From: Moorella sp. E308F | Lineage (GTDB): Bacteria; Bacillota; DSM-521; Neomoorellales; Neomoorellaceae | NCBI RefSeq assembly: GCF_006538365.1 | Contig: NZ_BJKN01000002.1 | Coordinates: 1 to 64,000 of the forward strand | DNA: 64,000 bases | Direction: 5' to 3' | Part shown: in pieces, positions 9,657 through 18,310 of the stretch | Position numbering within the stretch: position 1 is the stretch's first letter | How the letters are laid out: every line of letters begins with the position of its first letter | Program-made: the position numbers and the translations under genes | Notes under the pieces: model-generated | What the model saw: only the letters and a program-made list of their open reading frames with translations | Databases searched by the model: none | What the model was told of the DNA's origin: nothing

Positions 9657-10565
9657 ATGCATCTAGCGTCCCTGGCGCGAGAACTACAGCAGGGTTTACA
9701 GGGAGAAGTGTTGATCAACGAACCTCTGGCCCGCCACACGACCTGGCGCATAGGCGGGCCGGCCGATTTGCTCGCCCGGCCGGCAACCGGAGAAGAATTT
9801 GATTTCTGCCTGGATTTTGCGCGACGAAAGGGTTTACCCCTGCATATTATGGGTAACGGCTCCAATCTTTTAGTGCGGGACGGCGGTGTCCGCGGCCTGG
9901 TAGTCCAGACCAGAGCCTGGCGCCAGGTTGTGGTCCTGGACCAGGTCATAAAGGCCTGCGCCGGCGCTCTCCTTGCCCGGGTGCTGGAGATCGCCGTCCG
10001 GCATGGCCTGGGGGGCCTGGAGTTTGCCGCCGGTATTCCGGCCACCATAGGCGGGGCCGTGATCATGAATGCCGGTACTCCGGAGGGCTGCCTGGGAGAT
10101 ATTGTCCGCGGGGTGGAGGTAGTTGCCCCTGACGGCAGCCGGCGTTACCTGGAGGGCCAGGATATAACCTTTAGCTATCGTTCCACTTCCTTACGCCGGA
10201 ATGAGACGGTTGTTGTTGTCGATTTGGCAATGACTGCCAGGGACCCCCGGCTTATCAAAGAAAGGGTGCAGGCAAATCTTGAGCGTCGGCGGGCCAGGCA
10301 GCCCCTGGAATGGCCCAATGCCGGCAGCGTCTTTAAAAACCCGCCGGGCTATTATGCGGGTCAGCTCATTGAAGAGGTGGGGGCCAAGGGGTGGCTGGCC
10401 GGCCAGGCGCAGGTGTCAACCAAACACGCTAACTTTATCATTAACCTGGGCCGGGCTACTGCTGCCGATGTCCTGGAACTCATAGCCAGGATCCAGGAGG
10501 CTGTAGCCAGGGCTTTCGGGATCAACCTGGAACTGGAAGTGGAAGTTTGGGGTGAAGGCCTGTAG
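9657..10565 (+). CDS. murB: UDP-N-acetylenolpyruvoylglucosamine reductase MurB
   Basis: FAD- and NADPH-dependent reductase that converts UDP-GlcNAc-enolpyruvate to UDP-MurNAc. The 302-residue product has the FAD-binding segment TTWRIGGPADLL, GNGSNLLVRDGGVRG and GLGGLEFAAGIPATIGGAVIMNAG. It also has FSYRSTSLR and the catalytic-serine region NAGSVFKNP, fitting type II MurB. The start could be ATG 9657 or the in-frame TTG 9651; GAGGTGG near 9640-9646 suits either. Frame sequence further upstream is inside murC. The stop is 18 bases before murA. Confidence 0.95.
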   Translation: MHLASLARELQQGLQGEVLINEPLARHTTWRIGGPADLLARPATGEEFDFCLDFARRKGLPLHIMGNGSNLLVRDGGVRGLVVQTRAWRQVVVLDQVIKACAGALLARVLEIAVRHGLGGLEFAAGIPATIGGAVIMNAGTPEGCLGDIVRGVEVVAPDGSRRYLEGQDITFSYRSTSLRRNETVVVVDLAMTARDPRLIKERVQANLERRRARQPLEWPNAGSVFKNPPGYYAGQLIEEVGAKGWLAGQAQVSTKHANFIINLGRATAADVLELIARIQEAVARAFGINLELEVEVWGEGL

Positions 10566-10583
10566 CTAGGGGAGGGGTAGGCC

Positions 10584-11843
10584 TTGGAGGAGTGTCTGGT
10601 TATCAATGGGGGGCGGCGCCTGGAAGGGACGGTGACCGTCAACGGGGCCAAAAATGCGGCCCTCCCTATTATGGCGGCCATGCTCCTGGCGACAGGGGAG
10701 TGCACTTTGCGGCGCGTACCAAACCTCCAGGATGTTGCCGTGATGGCGGCCGTCATTCGCTCCCTGGGGCTAAAGATAGAACGAAGTAATACAGCCCTGC
10801 ATGTGAGTCCGGCAACGGTAACCTCGCCCGAAGTAGCGGCAGAATTGATGCGGCAACTCAGGGCTTCCAACCTGGTTATGGGACCCCTCCTGGGGCGTTA
10901 CCACTACTTCCGGGTTCCCTATCCCGGCGGCTGTGCCATCGGCTCCCGGCCCATGGATCTGCACCTGAAAGGTTTCAGGGCCATGGGCGCTGAAGTAACG
11001 GAAAATCAGGGCTACATTGAAGCCAGAACGACCGGCCTCCAGGGAACTTCCTTCTATTTGGACTTTCCCAGCGTCGGGGCGACGGAAAACCTGATGATGG
11101 CCGCCGTCCTGGCTGAAGGGGTTACCATCCTCCACAATGCCGCCCGGGAACCGGAAATCGTTGACCTGCAGAATTTCTTAAATAGCCTGGGAGCGCGGAT
11201 TCACGGCGCTGGCCAGGATACCATCCGCATTGAAGGGGTTAAGGAGCTTAAGCAGGCAGACTATGAGATTATTCCGGACCGGATTGAAGCCGGCACCTTC
11301 CTGGCGGCAGCAGCCGGAGCCGGCGGCGATGTTTTTGTAAAGGATTGCCGGGCGGAACACCTTCTGGCCGTCCTGGCCAAGTTAACGGAGATGGGGGCGA
11401 AGATTACGGTTAAAAGGGACGGCATTCGCCTCAAGAGCCCGGCACGATTAAAGGCCGTCGACTGCAAGACTTTACCCTACCCGGGTTTTCCTACCGATAT
11501 GCAGCCCCAGCTCATGGCGTTGATGACGGTAGCCAGCGGGACCAGCGTCCTGGTGGAGAGCATTTTTGAAAATCGTTTTAAACATGCTGCTGAATTGCGG
11601 CGCCTGGGAGCCGATATTAAAATTGAGGGGCGGGTGGCAGTAATCAACGGCGTCCCGGGTTTAAGCGGCTGTCCGGTGGAAGCTTCCGACCTGCGGGCCG
11701 GGGCGGCCCTGGTGATTGCCGGCCTCATGGCTGAAGGGCAAACCCGGGTAGAAGGCGTTGCCCACCTGGATCGGGGCTACGAACAACTGGAAGTACGCTT
11801 AAGCAGTTTGGGGGCGGATATCCGGCGGCTAGAGGGGAGGTGA
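10584..11843 (+). CDS. murA: UDP-N-acetylglucosamine 1-carboxyvinyltransferase MurA
   Basis: Transfers enolpyruvate from PEP to UDP-GlcNAc, the committed step of peptidoglycan synthesis and the target of fosfomycin. The 419-residue protein has VNGAKNAALP near the N-terminus and the catalytic cysteine in PGGCAIGSRP (about residue 117), so fosfomycin sensitivity at this residue is expected. Two-fold repeats such as the FPTDMQPQLMAL region are as in the family. TTG start at 10584 behind GGAGGGG. Its last codons lie in the left arm of a large inverted repeat. Confidence 0.96.
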   Translation: MEECLVINGGRRLEGTVTVNGAKNAALPIMAAMLLATGECTLRRVPNLQDVAVMAAVIRSLGLKIERSNTALHVSPATVTSPEVAAELMRQLRASNLVMGPLLGRYHYFRVPYPGGCAIGSRPMDLHLKGFRAMGAEVTENQGYIEARTTGLQGTSFYLDFPSVGATENLMMAAVLAEGVTILHNAAREPEIVDLQNFLNSLGARIHGAGQDTIRIEGVKELKQADYEIIPDRIEAGTFLAAAAGAGGDVFVKDCRAEHLLAVLAKLTEMGAKITVKRDGIRLKSPARLKAVDCKTLPYPGFPTDMQPQLMALMTVASGTSVLVESIFENRFKHAAELRRLGADIKIEGRVAVINGVPGLSGCPVEASDLRAGAALVIAGLMAEGQTRVEGVAHLDRGYEQLEVRLSSLGADIRRLEGR

Positions 11844-11940
11844 GAAGTGGGAGATGGGAGGCAAAAAATTTGGAAGGAATTAGCTATGCCAATCCCTTCC
11901 ATAAAATTCCACCTCTCACTTCCCACTTCTCACCTCCCCT
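11833..11940. repeat. Imperfect inverted repeat of about 108 bp spanning the murA stop
   Basis: The outer arms, 11833-11852 and 11921-11940, are perfectly complementary over 20 bp. Pairing continues imperfectly inward, and a further 7-bp pairing (TGGAAGG with CCTTCCA) occurs near the centre. The left arm is purine-rich and contains the murA TGA stop; the right arm is pyrimidine-rich. No U-tract follows. It separates murA from the ftsQ promoter. It could act as an RNA 3'-end structure or be a copy of a small dispersed palindromic element. Confidence 0.8.
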
Positions 11941-11943
11941 TAC

Positions 11944-11971
11944 TGGACAGGCCTGCATTTTCTGGTATAAT
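11944..11971 (+). promoter_or_regulatory. Sigma-A-type promoter before ftsQ
   Basis: TGGACA at 11944-11949 and a perfect TATAAT at 11966-11971 are spaced 16 bp apart. A TG one base upstream of the -10 makes an extended -10. It lies 21 bases before the ftsQ start and just after the large inverted repeat. This suggests that ftsQ-sbp-ftsA-ftsZ can be transcribed separately from the mur genes. Confidence 0.75.
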
Positions 11972-11992
11972 GGCAGTAAATGAGGTGGGTAA

Positions 11993-12763
11993 ATGGTTAT
12001 CCAGGCCCATTCACCCCGCGTTTACCGGCGGCGCCGACAGCGGATGCGCCGAATATTGTTTTTCTTATTAACGGTAACGGCCTTATTTTATTTTATCCAT
12101 TCTGGTTTCTTTAGCCTGGAAAACATAGAGATTAAAGGAAACGAGCATATCCCCAGGGTTGAACTGGAAAATTTAATAGGCGTGGCCAGGGGCATTAACC
12201 TCTGGCAGGTGGATACTTCGGCAATTGCCAAACGACTGGCCACCCATCCCCTGGTGGCCAGGGCCAGGGTGAGCCGTCACTGGCCGCGAACCTTGGTCGT
12301 TCAGATCGAGGAAAGGACACCGGTGGCTATCCTGGTGCAGGATGGCAGCTTTTTACTCGTTGATGGCAGTGGTGTAGTCATGGAAAGAATACCGCGCATA
12401 GGCCACCTGCAGCTGCCCCTCATTTCCGGCGTGGGCAAGCTGGAGAATACCGGCCCCGGCAGGGAGATTAATCACCCCGGCCTGCAGGCTGCCCTGGCAG
12501 TGGTCCGGCAGGTGCCACCTGACGATTTAAACCAGCTTCAGGAGATAATAGCCTCTTCCCCTGATAACCTGCAGTTGATCTGGGCGGGCAATATCCTGGT
12601 TAAGTTTGGCGACGAGCAACAGGTGGCGGAGAAGCTCAGCAGGCTCCATGAAGCCCTCCGGGGCCTTGCCGGCAGGGAGGCTGTTGAGTATATTGATGTT
12701 AGTTTTGCGGGACCGCCGGTAGTAAAATTTAATCAGGTTGAAAAACAGGAGAAGAAGGGATGA
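11993..12763 (+). CDS. ftsQ: Cell division protein FtsQ/DivIB
   Basis: Bitopic division protein that links FtsL/FtsB (DivIC) to the septal synthase. The 256-residue product has a basic N-terminal tail (RVYRRRRQRMRR), one membrane helix at about residues 20-37, and a POTRA domain starting near SLENIEIKGNEHI. An FtsQ domain follows with VSRHWPRTLVVQIEERTPVAIL. ATG 11993 follows GAGGTGGG at 11981-11988. It is the first gene after the ftsQ promoter. Confidence 0.92.
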   Translation: MVIQAHSPRVYRRRRQRMRRILFFLLTVTALFYFIHSGFFSLENIEIKGNEHIPRVELENLIGVARGINLWQVDTSAIAKRLATHPLVARARVSRHWPRTLVVQIEERTPVAILVQDGSFLLVDGSGVVMERIPRIGHLQLPLISGVGKLENTGPGREINHPGLQAALAVVRQVPPDDLNQLQEIIASSPDNLQLIWAGNILVKFGDEQQVAEKLSRLHEALRGLAGREAVEYIDVSFAGPPVVKFNQVEKQEKKG

Positions 12764-12769
12764 AAAAAG

Positions 12770-13099
12770 ATGTGGATACCCTTAATCGGCCTTATCTTTG
12801 GGGTATTGATTGGCCTCATGATACCCGTAAAGGTACCGGTTGTCTACAGCAAGTATATGTCGGTGGCCGTCCTGGCAGCCCTGGATTCCGTTTTTGGGGG
12901 CATTAGGGCCAACATGGAGGATAATTTTGATAATGCCATCTTTCTCACGGGTTTTTTTTCCAATACTTTGCTGGCGGCCTTTTTAGCTTATATAGGTGAT
13001 CAGCTGGGGGTTGAGCTGTATCTTGCTGCCGTTCTGGTCTTTGGCATGCGTTTATTCCAGAACCTGGCTATCATCCGGCGCCACCTGCTGAAAAAGTGA
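12770..13099 (+). CDS. sbp: Small basic membrane protein Sbp (DUF1290)
   Basis: A 109-residue protein with three hydrophobic segments: near the N-terminus (PLIGLIFGVLIGLMIP), around residues 58-75, and around residues 80-95. The conserved AVLAALDSVFGGIRA and GMRLFQNLAIIRRHLL segments match the DUF1290/Sbp family. In Bacillus and many Clostridia this family lies between ftsQ and ftsA, as here. Its molecular role is not established; a link with division is inferred from position. A short AT-richer gap (13100-13189) follows. Confidence 0.88.
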   Translation: MWIPLIGLIFGVLIGLMIPVKVPVVYSKYMSVAVLAALDSVFGGIRANMEDNFDNAIFLTGFFSNTLLAAFLAYIGDQLGVELYLAAVLVFGMRLFQNLAIIRRHLLKK

Positions 13100-13189
13100 G
13101 AAAATCTATTTGCAAAAAAAGGGAAAGCGAAAGTTATGTTGAATTCTCCTTCTTAATAGAAGCCCCGGGGAGCCTGGAGGTGCCAGAGT

Positions 13190-14422
13190 TTGCCCAAGGA
13201 TAACGTGGTGGTCGGTCTCGATATAGGCACCACCAAGGTGGTTGCAGTTGTGGCGGAAATCACGCTACAGGGCCGCCTGAACATCATCGGCCTGGGGGAA
13301 ACACCGTCCGGAGGCTTGCGTAAAGGTATAATTGTGGATATAGAAAATACAGCCCGGGCCATTGAAAAAGCGGTGGAACAGGCCGAGCGCATGAGCGGTT
13401 GTCATATTTCTTCGGCCTTTGTTGGCCTGACAGGTCCCCATATTGGCTCCGTTAACAACCGCGGGGTAGTAGCCGTTACCGGCGAAGACGGTGAAGTAGG
13501 GCCCGAAGATGTGGAACGGGTCCTCCAGGCAGCCCGGGTAATCCCCCTGCCGGCCGACAGGAGGATTATCCACGTCCTGCCGCGCCAGTATATTGTTGAT
13601 GGCTATGATGGCATCATGGACCCCATCGGCATGAGTGGTTCGCGCCTGGAAGTGGAAACCCAGATTGTCACCGCAGCCGGGGCCGCCGTCCAGAACACCA
13701 TAAAAAGCGTGCAGCGAGCCGGCTTGGCAGTTGATGAACTGGTTTTGAATCCCCTGGCCTCGGCCGAGGCGGTACTCCAGCAAGCAGAGAAGGAGCTGGG
13801 TACCGTTGTGGTAGATATCGGCGGGGGGACGACGGAAATCGCCGTAATCTCCCAGGGGTGCCTGTGGTTTGCCGCTGTTCTGCCCATAGGGAGCGAGCAT
13901 ATAACCAGTGACCTGGCAGTAGGTTTACGCACCCCCCTCACTCAGGCCGAGATCATTAAAAAGGAACATGGTTGCGTCCTGGCGGAGCTGGCAGCGGAAA
14001 ATGAATTTGTTGAGGTGCCGGCAGTAGGGGGCAAGGAGAAAAAGCGGGTACCCAGGAAGATGCTGGCGGCCATTATCGAGCCCCGGGTAGAGGAGATTTT
14101 TAACCTCGTTCGCCGGGAGATTGACGGCTCCCATTTCCAGGGCCTTTTACCGGGAGGAGTGGTTTTGACAGGAGGCGGTGCATTACTCGAAGGAATAACC
14201 CAGCTGGCAAGCGAAGCCTTAGCCATGCCGGTCCGCCTGGGCTGGCCAGAGAACAGCGGTGGGCTGGCCGATATGGTGGCTTCTCCGGCTTATGCTACAG
14301 CTGTAGGCCTGGTGAATTACGGCGCCGGTCGCCTGGCCCATACCCAGGCGGCCGCCGCACGCGAGGCTATCTGGGAGAACTTCTGGTCACGGCTAAAAAA
14401 CTGGTGGCGGGAACTTTTTTAA
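13190..14422 (+). CDS. ftsA: Cell division protein FtsA
   Basis: Actin-like ATPase that tethers FtsZ filaments to the membrane. The 410-residue protein has phosphate loop 1 in VVGLDIGTTKVVAVVAE, the 1C subdomain, phosphate loop 2 in VVDIGGGTTEIAV, and the adenosine motif GVVLTGGGALLEG. The C-terminal residues WENFWSRLKNWWRELF form an amphipathic helix, the usual membrane-targeting sequence. TTG 13190 lies 8 bases after GGAGGT. Confidence 0.96.
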   Translation: MPKDNVVVGLDIGTTKVVAVVAEITLQGRLNIIGLGETPSGGLRKGIIVDIENTARAIEKAVEQAERMSGCHISSAFVGLTGPHIGSVNNRGVVAVTGEDGEVGPEDVERVLQAARVIPLPADRRIIHVLPRQYIVDGYDGIMDPIGMSGSRLEVETQIVTAAGAAVQNTIKSVQRAGLAVDELVLNPLASAEAVLQQAEKELGTVVVDIGGGTTEIAVISQGCLWFAAVLPIGSEHITSDLAVGLRTPLTQAEIIKKEHGCVLAELAAENEFVEVPAVGGKEKKRVPRKMLAAIIEPRVEEIFNLVRREIDGSHFQGLLPGGVVLTGGGALLEGITQLASEALAMPVRLGWPENSGGLADMVASPAYATAVGLVNYGAGRLAHTQAAAAREAIWENFWSRLKNWWRELF

Positions 14423-14472
14423 TAAAAACATGAAAAATATTATGGCCATATCGTGTTAAAGGAGGAGTTCGG

Positions 14473-15534
14473 GTGCTGGAATTTGAGGACGGTGATCTCA
14501 ATCAATTTGCGGTCATTAAAGTGGTGGGGGTAGGTGGAGGTGGCAGTAATGCTGTTAATCGCATGATTGCTGCCGGCCTGCGGGGAGTAGAATTTATCAG
14601 CGTTAATACAGATGCCCAGGCACTGCGCCTTTGCCAGGCAGAACAGAAGATCCAAATTGGTGCCAAGCTGACCAAGGGCCTGGGGGCGGGGGCCAATCCC
14701 GAAATTGGTAAAAAGGCAGCTGAAGAAAGCCGGGAAGAGCTGGCCCAGCGTCTGCAGGCGGCTGATATGGTTTTTGTCACTGCCGGCATGGGCGGCGGTA
14801 CAGGTACCGGGGCGGCCCCGGTGGTGGCCCAGATCGCCAAGGAGGCCGGGGCCCTGACTGTTGGCGTTGTTACCCGCCCCTTTAGCTTTGAAGGCCGGAA
14901 ACGGGCCAAACAGGCGGAGGCCGGCATAGAGGAGTTAAAGACAAAGGTTGACACACTGATTATTATTCCCAACGACCGGTTGCTGCAGGTAGCCGATAAG
15001 CAGACCTCTATCCTGGAAGCCTTCCGCATAGCCGATGATGTGTTGCGCCAGGGCGTCCAGGGCATTTCCGACCTTATTGCCGTGCCCGGATTGATCAACC
15101 TGGATTTTGCCGATGTCAAGACCATTATGAGCGATGCCGGTTCGGCTCTGATGGGTATCGGTAGGGCTACTGGGGAAAAAAGGGCTGCGGAAGCAGCCAG
15201 GATGGCCATATCCAGCCCTTTGCTGGAAACCTCCATTGAAGGGGCTCGCGGTGTGCTGCTAAATATTACCGGGGGCACCAACCTGGGGCTCCTGGAAGTT
15301 AATGAGGCGGCGGAAATCGTGGCCGCGGCGGCCGACCCGGAAGCGAACATAATTTTTGGTGCCGTCATTGATGAAAGCTTGAAGGATGAAATCCGCGTTA
15401 CCGTCATTGCTACCGGTTTTGAAACCGTGCCGGCAGCCCAGAAAGAGGCAGCGGCAGCCCGGGATGTGGATCTCAATATTAAGCCCTTTAATATTGACGA
15501 CCTGGACATACCGGCCTTCCTGCGGCGCAGGTAA
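14473..15534 (+). CDS. ftsZ: Cell division GTPase FtsZ
   Basis: Tubulin homologue that forms the Z-ring. The 353-residue product has [15 protein letters not shown] at the N-terminus and the tubulin signature [10 protein letters not shown] near residue 110. It also has the T7 loop region [13 protein letters not shown] and the conserved tail [12 protein letters not shown] that binds FtsA and SepF. GTG 14473 follows AAAGGAGGAG, the strongest ribosome site of the cluster. It is last in the division cluster and is closed by a perfect terminator. Confidence 0.98.
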   Translation: MLEFEDGDLNQFAVIKVVGVGGGGSNAVNRMIAAGLRGVEFISVNTDAQALRLCQAEQKIQIGAKLTKGLGAGANPEIGKKAAEESREELAQRLQAADMVFVTAGMGGGTGTGAAPVVAQIAKEAGALTVGVVTRPFSFEGRKRAKQAEAGIEELKTKVDTLIIIPNDRLLQVADKQTSILEAFRIADDVLRQGVQGISDLIAVPGLINLDFADVKTIMSDAGSALMGIGRATGEKRAAEAARMAISSPLLETSIEGARGVLLNITGGTNLGLLEVNEAAEIVAAAADPEANIIFGAVIDESLKDEIRVTVIATGFETVPAAQKEAAAARDVDLNIKPFNIDDLDIPAFLRRR

Positions 15535-15545
15535 TTGTCTTTTAA

Positions 15546-15577
15546 ACCTGTTACCTTTAGGGTAACAGGTTTTTTAT
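15546..15577 (+). terminator. Rho-independent terminator after ftsZ
   Basis: A perfect 10-bp stem (15546-15555 with 15561-15570), loop TTTAG, followed by TTTTTATT. It cleanly separates the division cluster from the sporulation block. Confidence 0.93.
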
Positions 15578-15587
15578 TACCCATTAA

Positions 15588-15620
15588 ATGACAAAATTTT
15601 CCATGAGGAGGTTATATAAT
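15588..15620 (+). promoter_or_regulatory. Candidate Spo0A-activated sigma-A promoter of spoIIGA
   Basis: A perfect TATAAT at 15615-15620 is preceded by ATGACA at 15588-15593 with a 21-bp spacer, too long for an ordinary sigma-A promoter. The Bacillus subtilis spoIIG promoter is known for a similarly long spacer (22 bp) and for Spo0A binding over the -35. Here the -35 overlaps a sequence whose reverse strand reads TTTTGTCATTT, a partial match to the 0A box. The assignment is by analogy. Confidence 0.55.
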
Positions 15621-15703
15621 AAGTTATAGTTATGAAACTGCCATAATACTCATATCATGGTAATAATTAGCCTAACCTCCGGGAAAGGGAGGCTGATCTA
15701 CCT

Positions 15704-16618
15704 GTGGTTTATTTAGATGTCCTGCTGGCCATTAACCTGGTAATGGATTACTTAATCCTCTGGACGACGGCCAGGCTGGGACAGTTGGCGACAACCGGCT
15801 GGCGGCTGCTCGCCGGAGCAGCGGTAGGAGCAGTTTATTCCCTGGTCATCCTGTTTCCCGGTGGCGAGTGGGGTCAGTCTCTGCTTGTTAAGATTTTATT
15901 TTCCCTCGTTATGGTCGTGGCAGCCTTTTATCCTTTAAACGGGCGGCGGTTTCTCCAGGCCCTGGTCTATTTTTACCTGGCGGCCTTTGCCATGGGAGGG
16001 GCGATGCTGGGGGCTATTTACCTAACCGGCGGTGAGGCGGCAACACCGGTGATGGGGGGAATGATGGTTCTGTCCCAGAATATCCGTTACCCGTGGCTGC
16101 TGGCGGCCGTGGCTGCTGCCGGGCTGCTGGCCGTTCTTGGGACAAACTGGCTTAAAAAAAACTTCTGGCAGCAGGTACTGCGCCTTAAGGTGATCATAAC
16201 CTTTGCCGGCCGGCAGCGGGCCTTAAAGGCCCTGGTTGATACCGGCAACAGCCTGCGCGATCCCCTTACCCAGAGGCCGGTAATTATTGTCGAATACAGC
16301 GCCCTTCAGGGCCTTCTCCCGGAAGAAATTATTAAACACTACAGCAGCCAGGAGGAGACCGACCTGGAAAGCCTGGTAAAGTCCCTGGCCGGCTCGCCCT
16401 GGGCGACAAGGCTCCACCTGCTACCATATCATTCCCTGGGCCGGAGCCATGGTATGTTGCTGGGCCTTAGACCCGACGAAGTAATTGTCATCACTAACGA
16501 ACGCATGATTAAGATAAAAAACGTCATTCTGGGCCTGTACAGGGAAAGGCTGTCCACGGAGGGGAATTATTGCGCCTTATTACACCCAGATTTGCTACAA
16601 GCCAGTATGGGCCTCTAG
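15704..16618 (+). CDS. spoIIGA: Sporulation sigma-E factor-processing peptidase SpoIIGA
   Basis: Membrane aspartic protease that removes the pro-sequence of sigma-E in the mother cell after the SpoIIR signal. The 304-residue product has five or so N-terminal membrane helices and a C-terminal protease half. The catalytic Asp is in ALVDTGNSLRDPLT, and PVIIVE follows. GTG 15704 is the only start near the usual N-terminus. It is followed 12 bases later by sigE, the classical spoIIG pair. Confidence 0.94.
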   Translation: MVYLDVLLAINLVMDYLILWTTARLGQLATTGWRLLAGAAVGAVYSLVILFPGGEWGQSLLVKILFSLVMVVAAFYPLNGRRFLQALVYFYLAAFAMGGAMLGAIYLTGGEAATPVMGGMMVLSQNIRYPWLLAAVAAAGLLAVLGTNWLKKNFWQQVLRLKVIITFAGRQRALKALVDTGNSLRDPLTQRPVIIVEYSALQGLLPEEIIKHYSSQEETDLESLVKSLAGSPWATRLHLLPYHSLGRSHGMLLGLRPDEVIVITNERMIKIKNVILGLYRERLSTEGNYCALLHPDLLQASMGL

Positions 16619-16630
16619 GGGGGAGAGCTC

Positions 16631-17359
16631 GTGCGGGAGCTGTTTGTAATTGCTAAATTAAAAATCCAGGCGTTTTACAGCCACCTGGTAGCCAGGTTGA
16701 AATGGTTGGGCGAAGTTTTTTATGTCGGCAGCAGTGAAACCTTACCGCCCCCCCTTTCCAGCGATGAAGAATCCGACCTTCTCCTGCGCCTGGAGGACGG
16801 CGACGCCGGTGTAAAAACCGTCCTTATCGAGCGCAACCTGCGCCTGGTAGTCTACATCGCCCGCAAATTTGAAAATACCGGCGTGGGGATTGAAGACCTG
16901 GTCTCCATTGGTACCATCGGCCTTATTAAAGCTGTCAATACCTTTGATCCCAAGAAGCGCATCAAGCTGGCCACCTATGCTTCCCGCTGTATTGAAAATG
17001 AAATTTTAATGCACCTGCGGCGTAACAATAAAACACGGGCCGAGGTTTCTTTTGACGAGCCGTTAAACATTGACTGGGACGGCAATGAGCTTTTGCTTTC
17101 CGATGTCCTGGGGACGGAAAACGATATTATTTATAAATCCATAGAAGAAGAGATCGACCGCAAGCTCCTGCAGATGGCCATGCGGAAGCTCTCGGCCCGG
17201 GAGCGCAAGATTATGGAATTTCGCTTTGGCCTCCTGGACGGCGTGGAAAAAACCCAGAAGGAGGTAGCCGACATCCTGGGCATCTCCCAGTCCTACATTT
17301 CCCGCCTGGAAAAACGGATTATCAAACGCCTGCGTAAAGAGATCGCCAGGATGGAATAA
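16631..17359 (+). CDS. sigE: Mother-cell sporulation sigma factor, pro-sigma-E
   Basis: RNA polymerase sigma factor of the early mother cell, made as an inactive precursor. The 242-residue protein begins with a hydrophobic pro-peptide of about 30 residues ending near [16 protein letters not shown], where SpoIIGA cleavage is expected. Regions 2 to 4 are very conserved: [50 protein letters not shown] and the [22 protein letters not shown] start at 16631. Confidence 0.97.
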   Translation: MRELFVIAKLKIQAFYSHLVARLKWLGEVFYVGSSETLPPPLSSDEESDLLLRLEDGDAGVKTVLIERNLRLVVYIARKFENTGVGIEDLVSIGTIGLIKAVNTFDPKKRIKLATYASRCIENEILMHLRRNNKTRAEVSFDEPLNIDWDGNELLLSDVLGTENDIIYKSIEEEIDRKLLQMAMRKLSARERKIMEFRFGLLDGVEKTQKEVADILGISQSYISRLEKRIIKRLRKEIARME

Positions 17360-17380
17360 AATGTCCGCCCTACTTTTTCC

Positions 17381-17406
17381 GGGAGCTTAAATAGCTCCCT
17401 TTATTT
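17381..17406 (+). terminator. Terminator after sigE
   Basis: A 7-bp perfect stem (17381-17387 with 17393-17399) with loop TAAAT is followed by TTTATTTT. It separates the spoIIGA-sigE transcript from sigG, which has its own promoter. Confidence 0.78.
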
Positions 17407-17424
17407 TGCCCTTTTGCCGGTCCC

Positions 17425-17454
17425 GTATAAAAGCCGGGAGGCATGGTAATAATT
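17425..17454 (+). promoter_or_regulatory. Candidate sigma-F-type promoter of sigG
   Basis: GTATA at 17425-17429 and GGTAATAATT at 17445-17454, 15 bp apart, match the Bacillus sigma-F pattern GYATA-N15/16-GGNNANANTR at all fixed positions except the last. B. subtilis sigG is first transcribed by sigma-F in the forespore. The site sits just upstream of the sigG ribosome site and overlaps an upstream ATG at 17443. This argues that translation starts further down. Confidence 0.6.
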
Positions 17455-17487
17455 ATGCCAGAGCCACCGTCAGGAGGTTTCTCGCCA

Positions 17488-18261
17488 GTGATGCTCAATA
17501 AAGTAGAAATTTGCGGTGTGAATACCTCCAAGTTGCCCTTGCTGACCAGCGAGGAGATGCGGCAGCTTTTTGAGGCCATGCAAAGGGGGGAACCGGAGGC
17601 CCGTGAAAAGCTCATTAAGGGTAATTTACGCCTGGTATTGAGTGTAATCCAGCGCTTTACCAACCGCGGCGAGTATGTCGACGACCTTTTCCAGGTGGGC
17701 TGCATCGGCCTGATGAAGGCCATCGATAACTTTGATCTGAGCCAGAACGTCAAGTTCTCCACCTACGCCGTACCCATGATCATCGGAGAGATCAGGCGTT
17801 ACCTGCGGGATAATAACCCCATACGGGTCAGCCGTTCTTTAAGGGATATTGCCTACAAAGCTCTCCAGATAAGGGATGCGCTGGTAAATAAACTGGCCCG
17901 GGAACCTTCGGTAGCGGAAATAGCCAGGGAAATCAATCTCCCCCAGGAAGAAGTAATCTTTGCCCTGGATGCCATCCAGGAACCGGTATCCCTCTTTGAG
18001 CCCATCTACCATGACGGCGGCGATCCCATATATGTTATGGACCAGATAGGTGATGAAAAAAACCAGGATGGCAGCTGGCTGGAAAACATAGCCATCCGGG
18101 AAGCCATGAATAAATTAAACCCCCGGGAGCGCCTGATTTTATCCCTGCGCTTTTTTGAAGGTAAAACCCAGATGGAGGTGGCCGATGAAATCGGCATCTC
18201 CCAGGCCCAAGTTTCCCGGCTGGAAAAAGCTGCCTTGCAACATATGCGCAAGTATATATAA
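17488..18261 (+). CDS. sigG: Late forespore sigma factor, sigma-G
   Basis: RNA polymerase sigma factor of the engulfed forespore. Starting at GTG 17488 the product has 257 residues beginning MMLNKVEICGVNTSKLP, close to the family N-terminus. AGGAGG at 17472-17477 serves GTG 17488 or ATG 17491; an in-frame ATG at 17443 lies within the likely promoter. Region 2 (VSVIQRF-like, GEYVDDLFQVGCIGLMKAID), the conserved FSTYAVPMIIGEIRRYLRDN and the region 4 HTH GISQAQVSRLEKAA are all present. Confidence 0.96.
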   Translation: MMLNKVEICGVNTSKLPLLTSEEMRQLFEAMQRGEPEAREKLIKGNLRLVLSVIQRFTNRGEYVDDLFQVGCIGLMKAIDNFDLSQNVKFSTYAVPMIIGEIRRYLRDNNPIRVSRSLRDIAYKALQIRDALVNKLAREPSVAEIAREINLPQEEVIFALDAIQEPVSLFEPIYHDGGDPIYVMDQIGDEKNQDGSWLENIAIREAMNKLNPRERLILSLRFFEGKTQMEVADEIGISQAQVSRLEKAALQHMRKYI

Positions 18262-18310
18262 GAAGCCGGCAGCCGGCGGTTCGATTTCCTATTTACGGAG
18301 GTGGCAAGGA

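Noticed and set aside
11847-12071. Plus-strand frame of 74 codons between murA and ftsQ
   Set aside because: It runs through the inverted repeat and the ftsQ promoter and is out of frame with ftsQ; no motif.
14502-15584. A 360-codon open frame on the minus strand across ftsZ
   Set aside because: It is the antisense shadow of ftsZ, has no ribosome site and no family motif, and runs into the ftsZ terminator.
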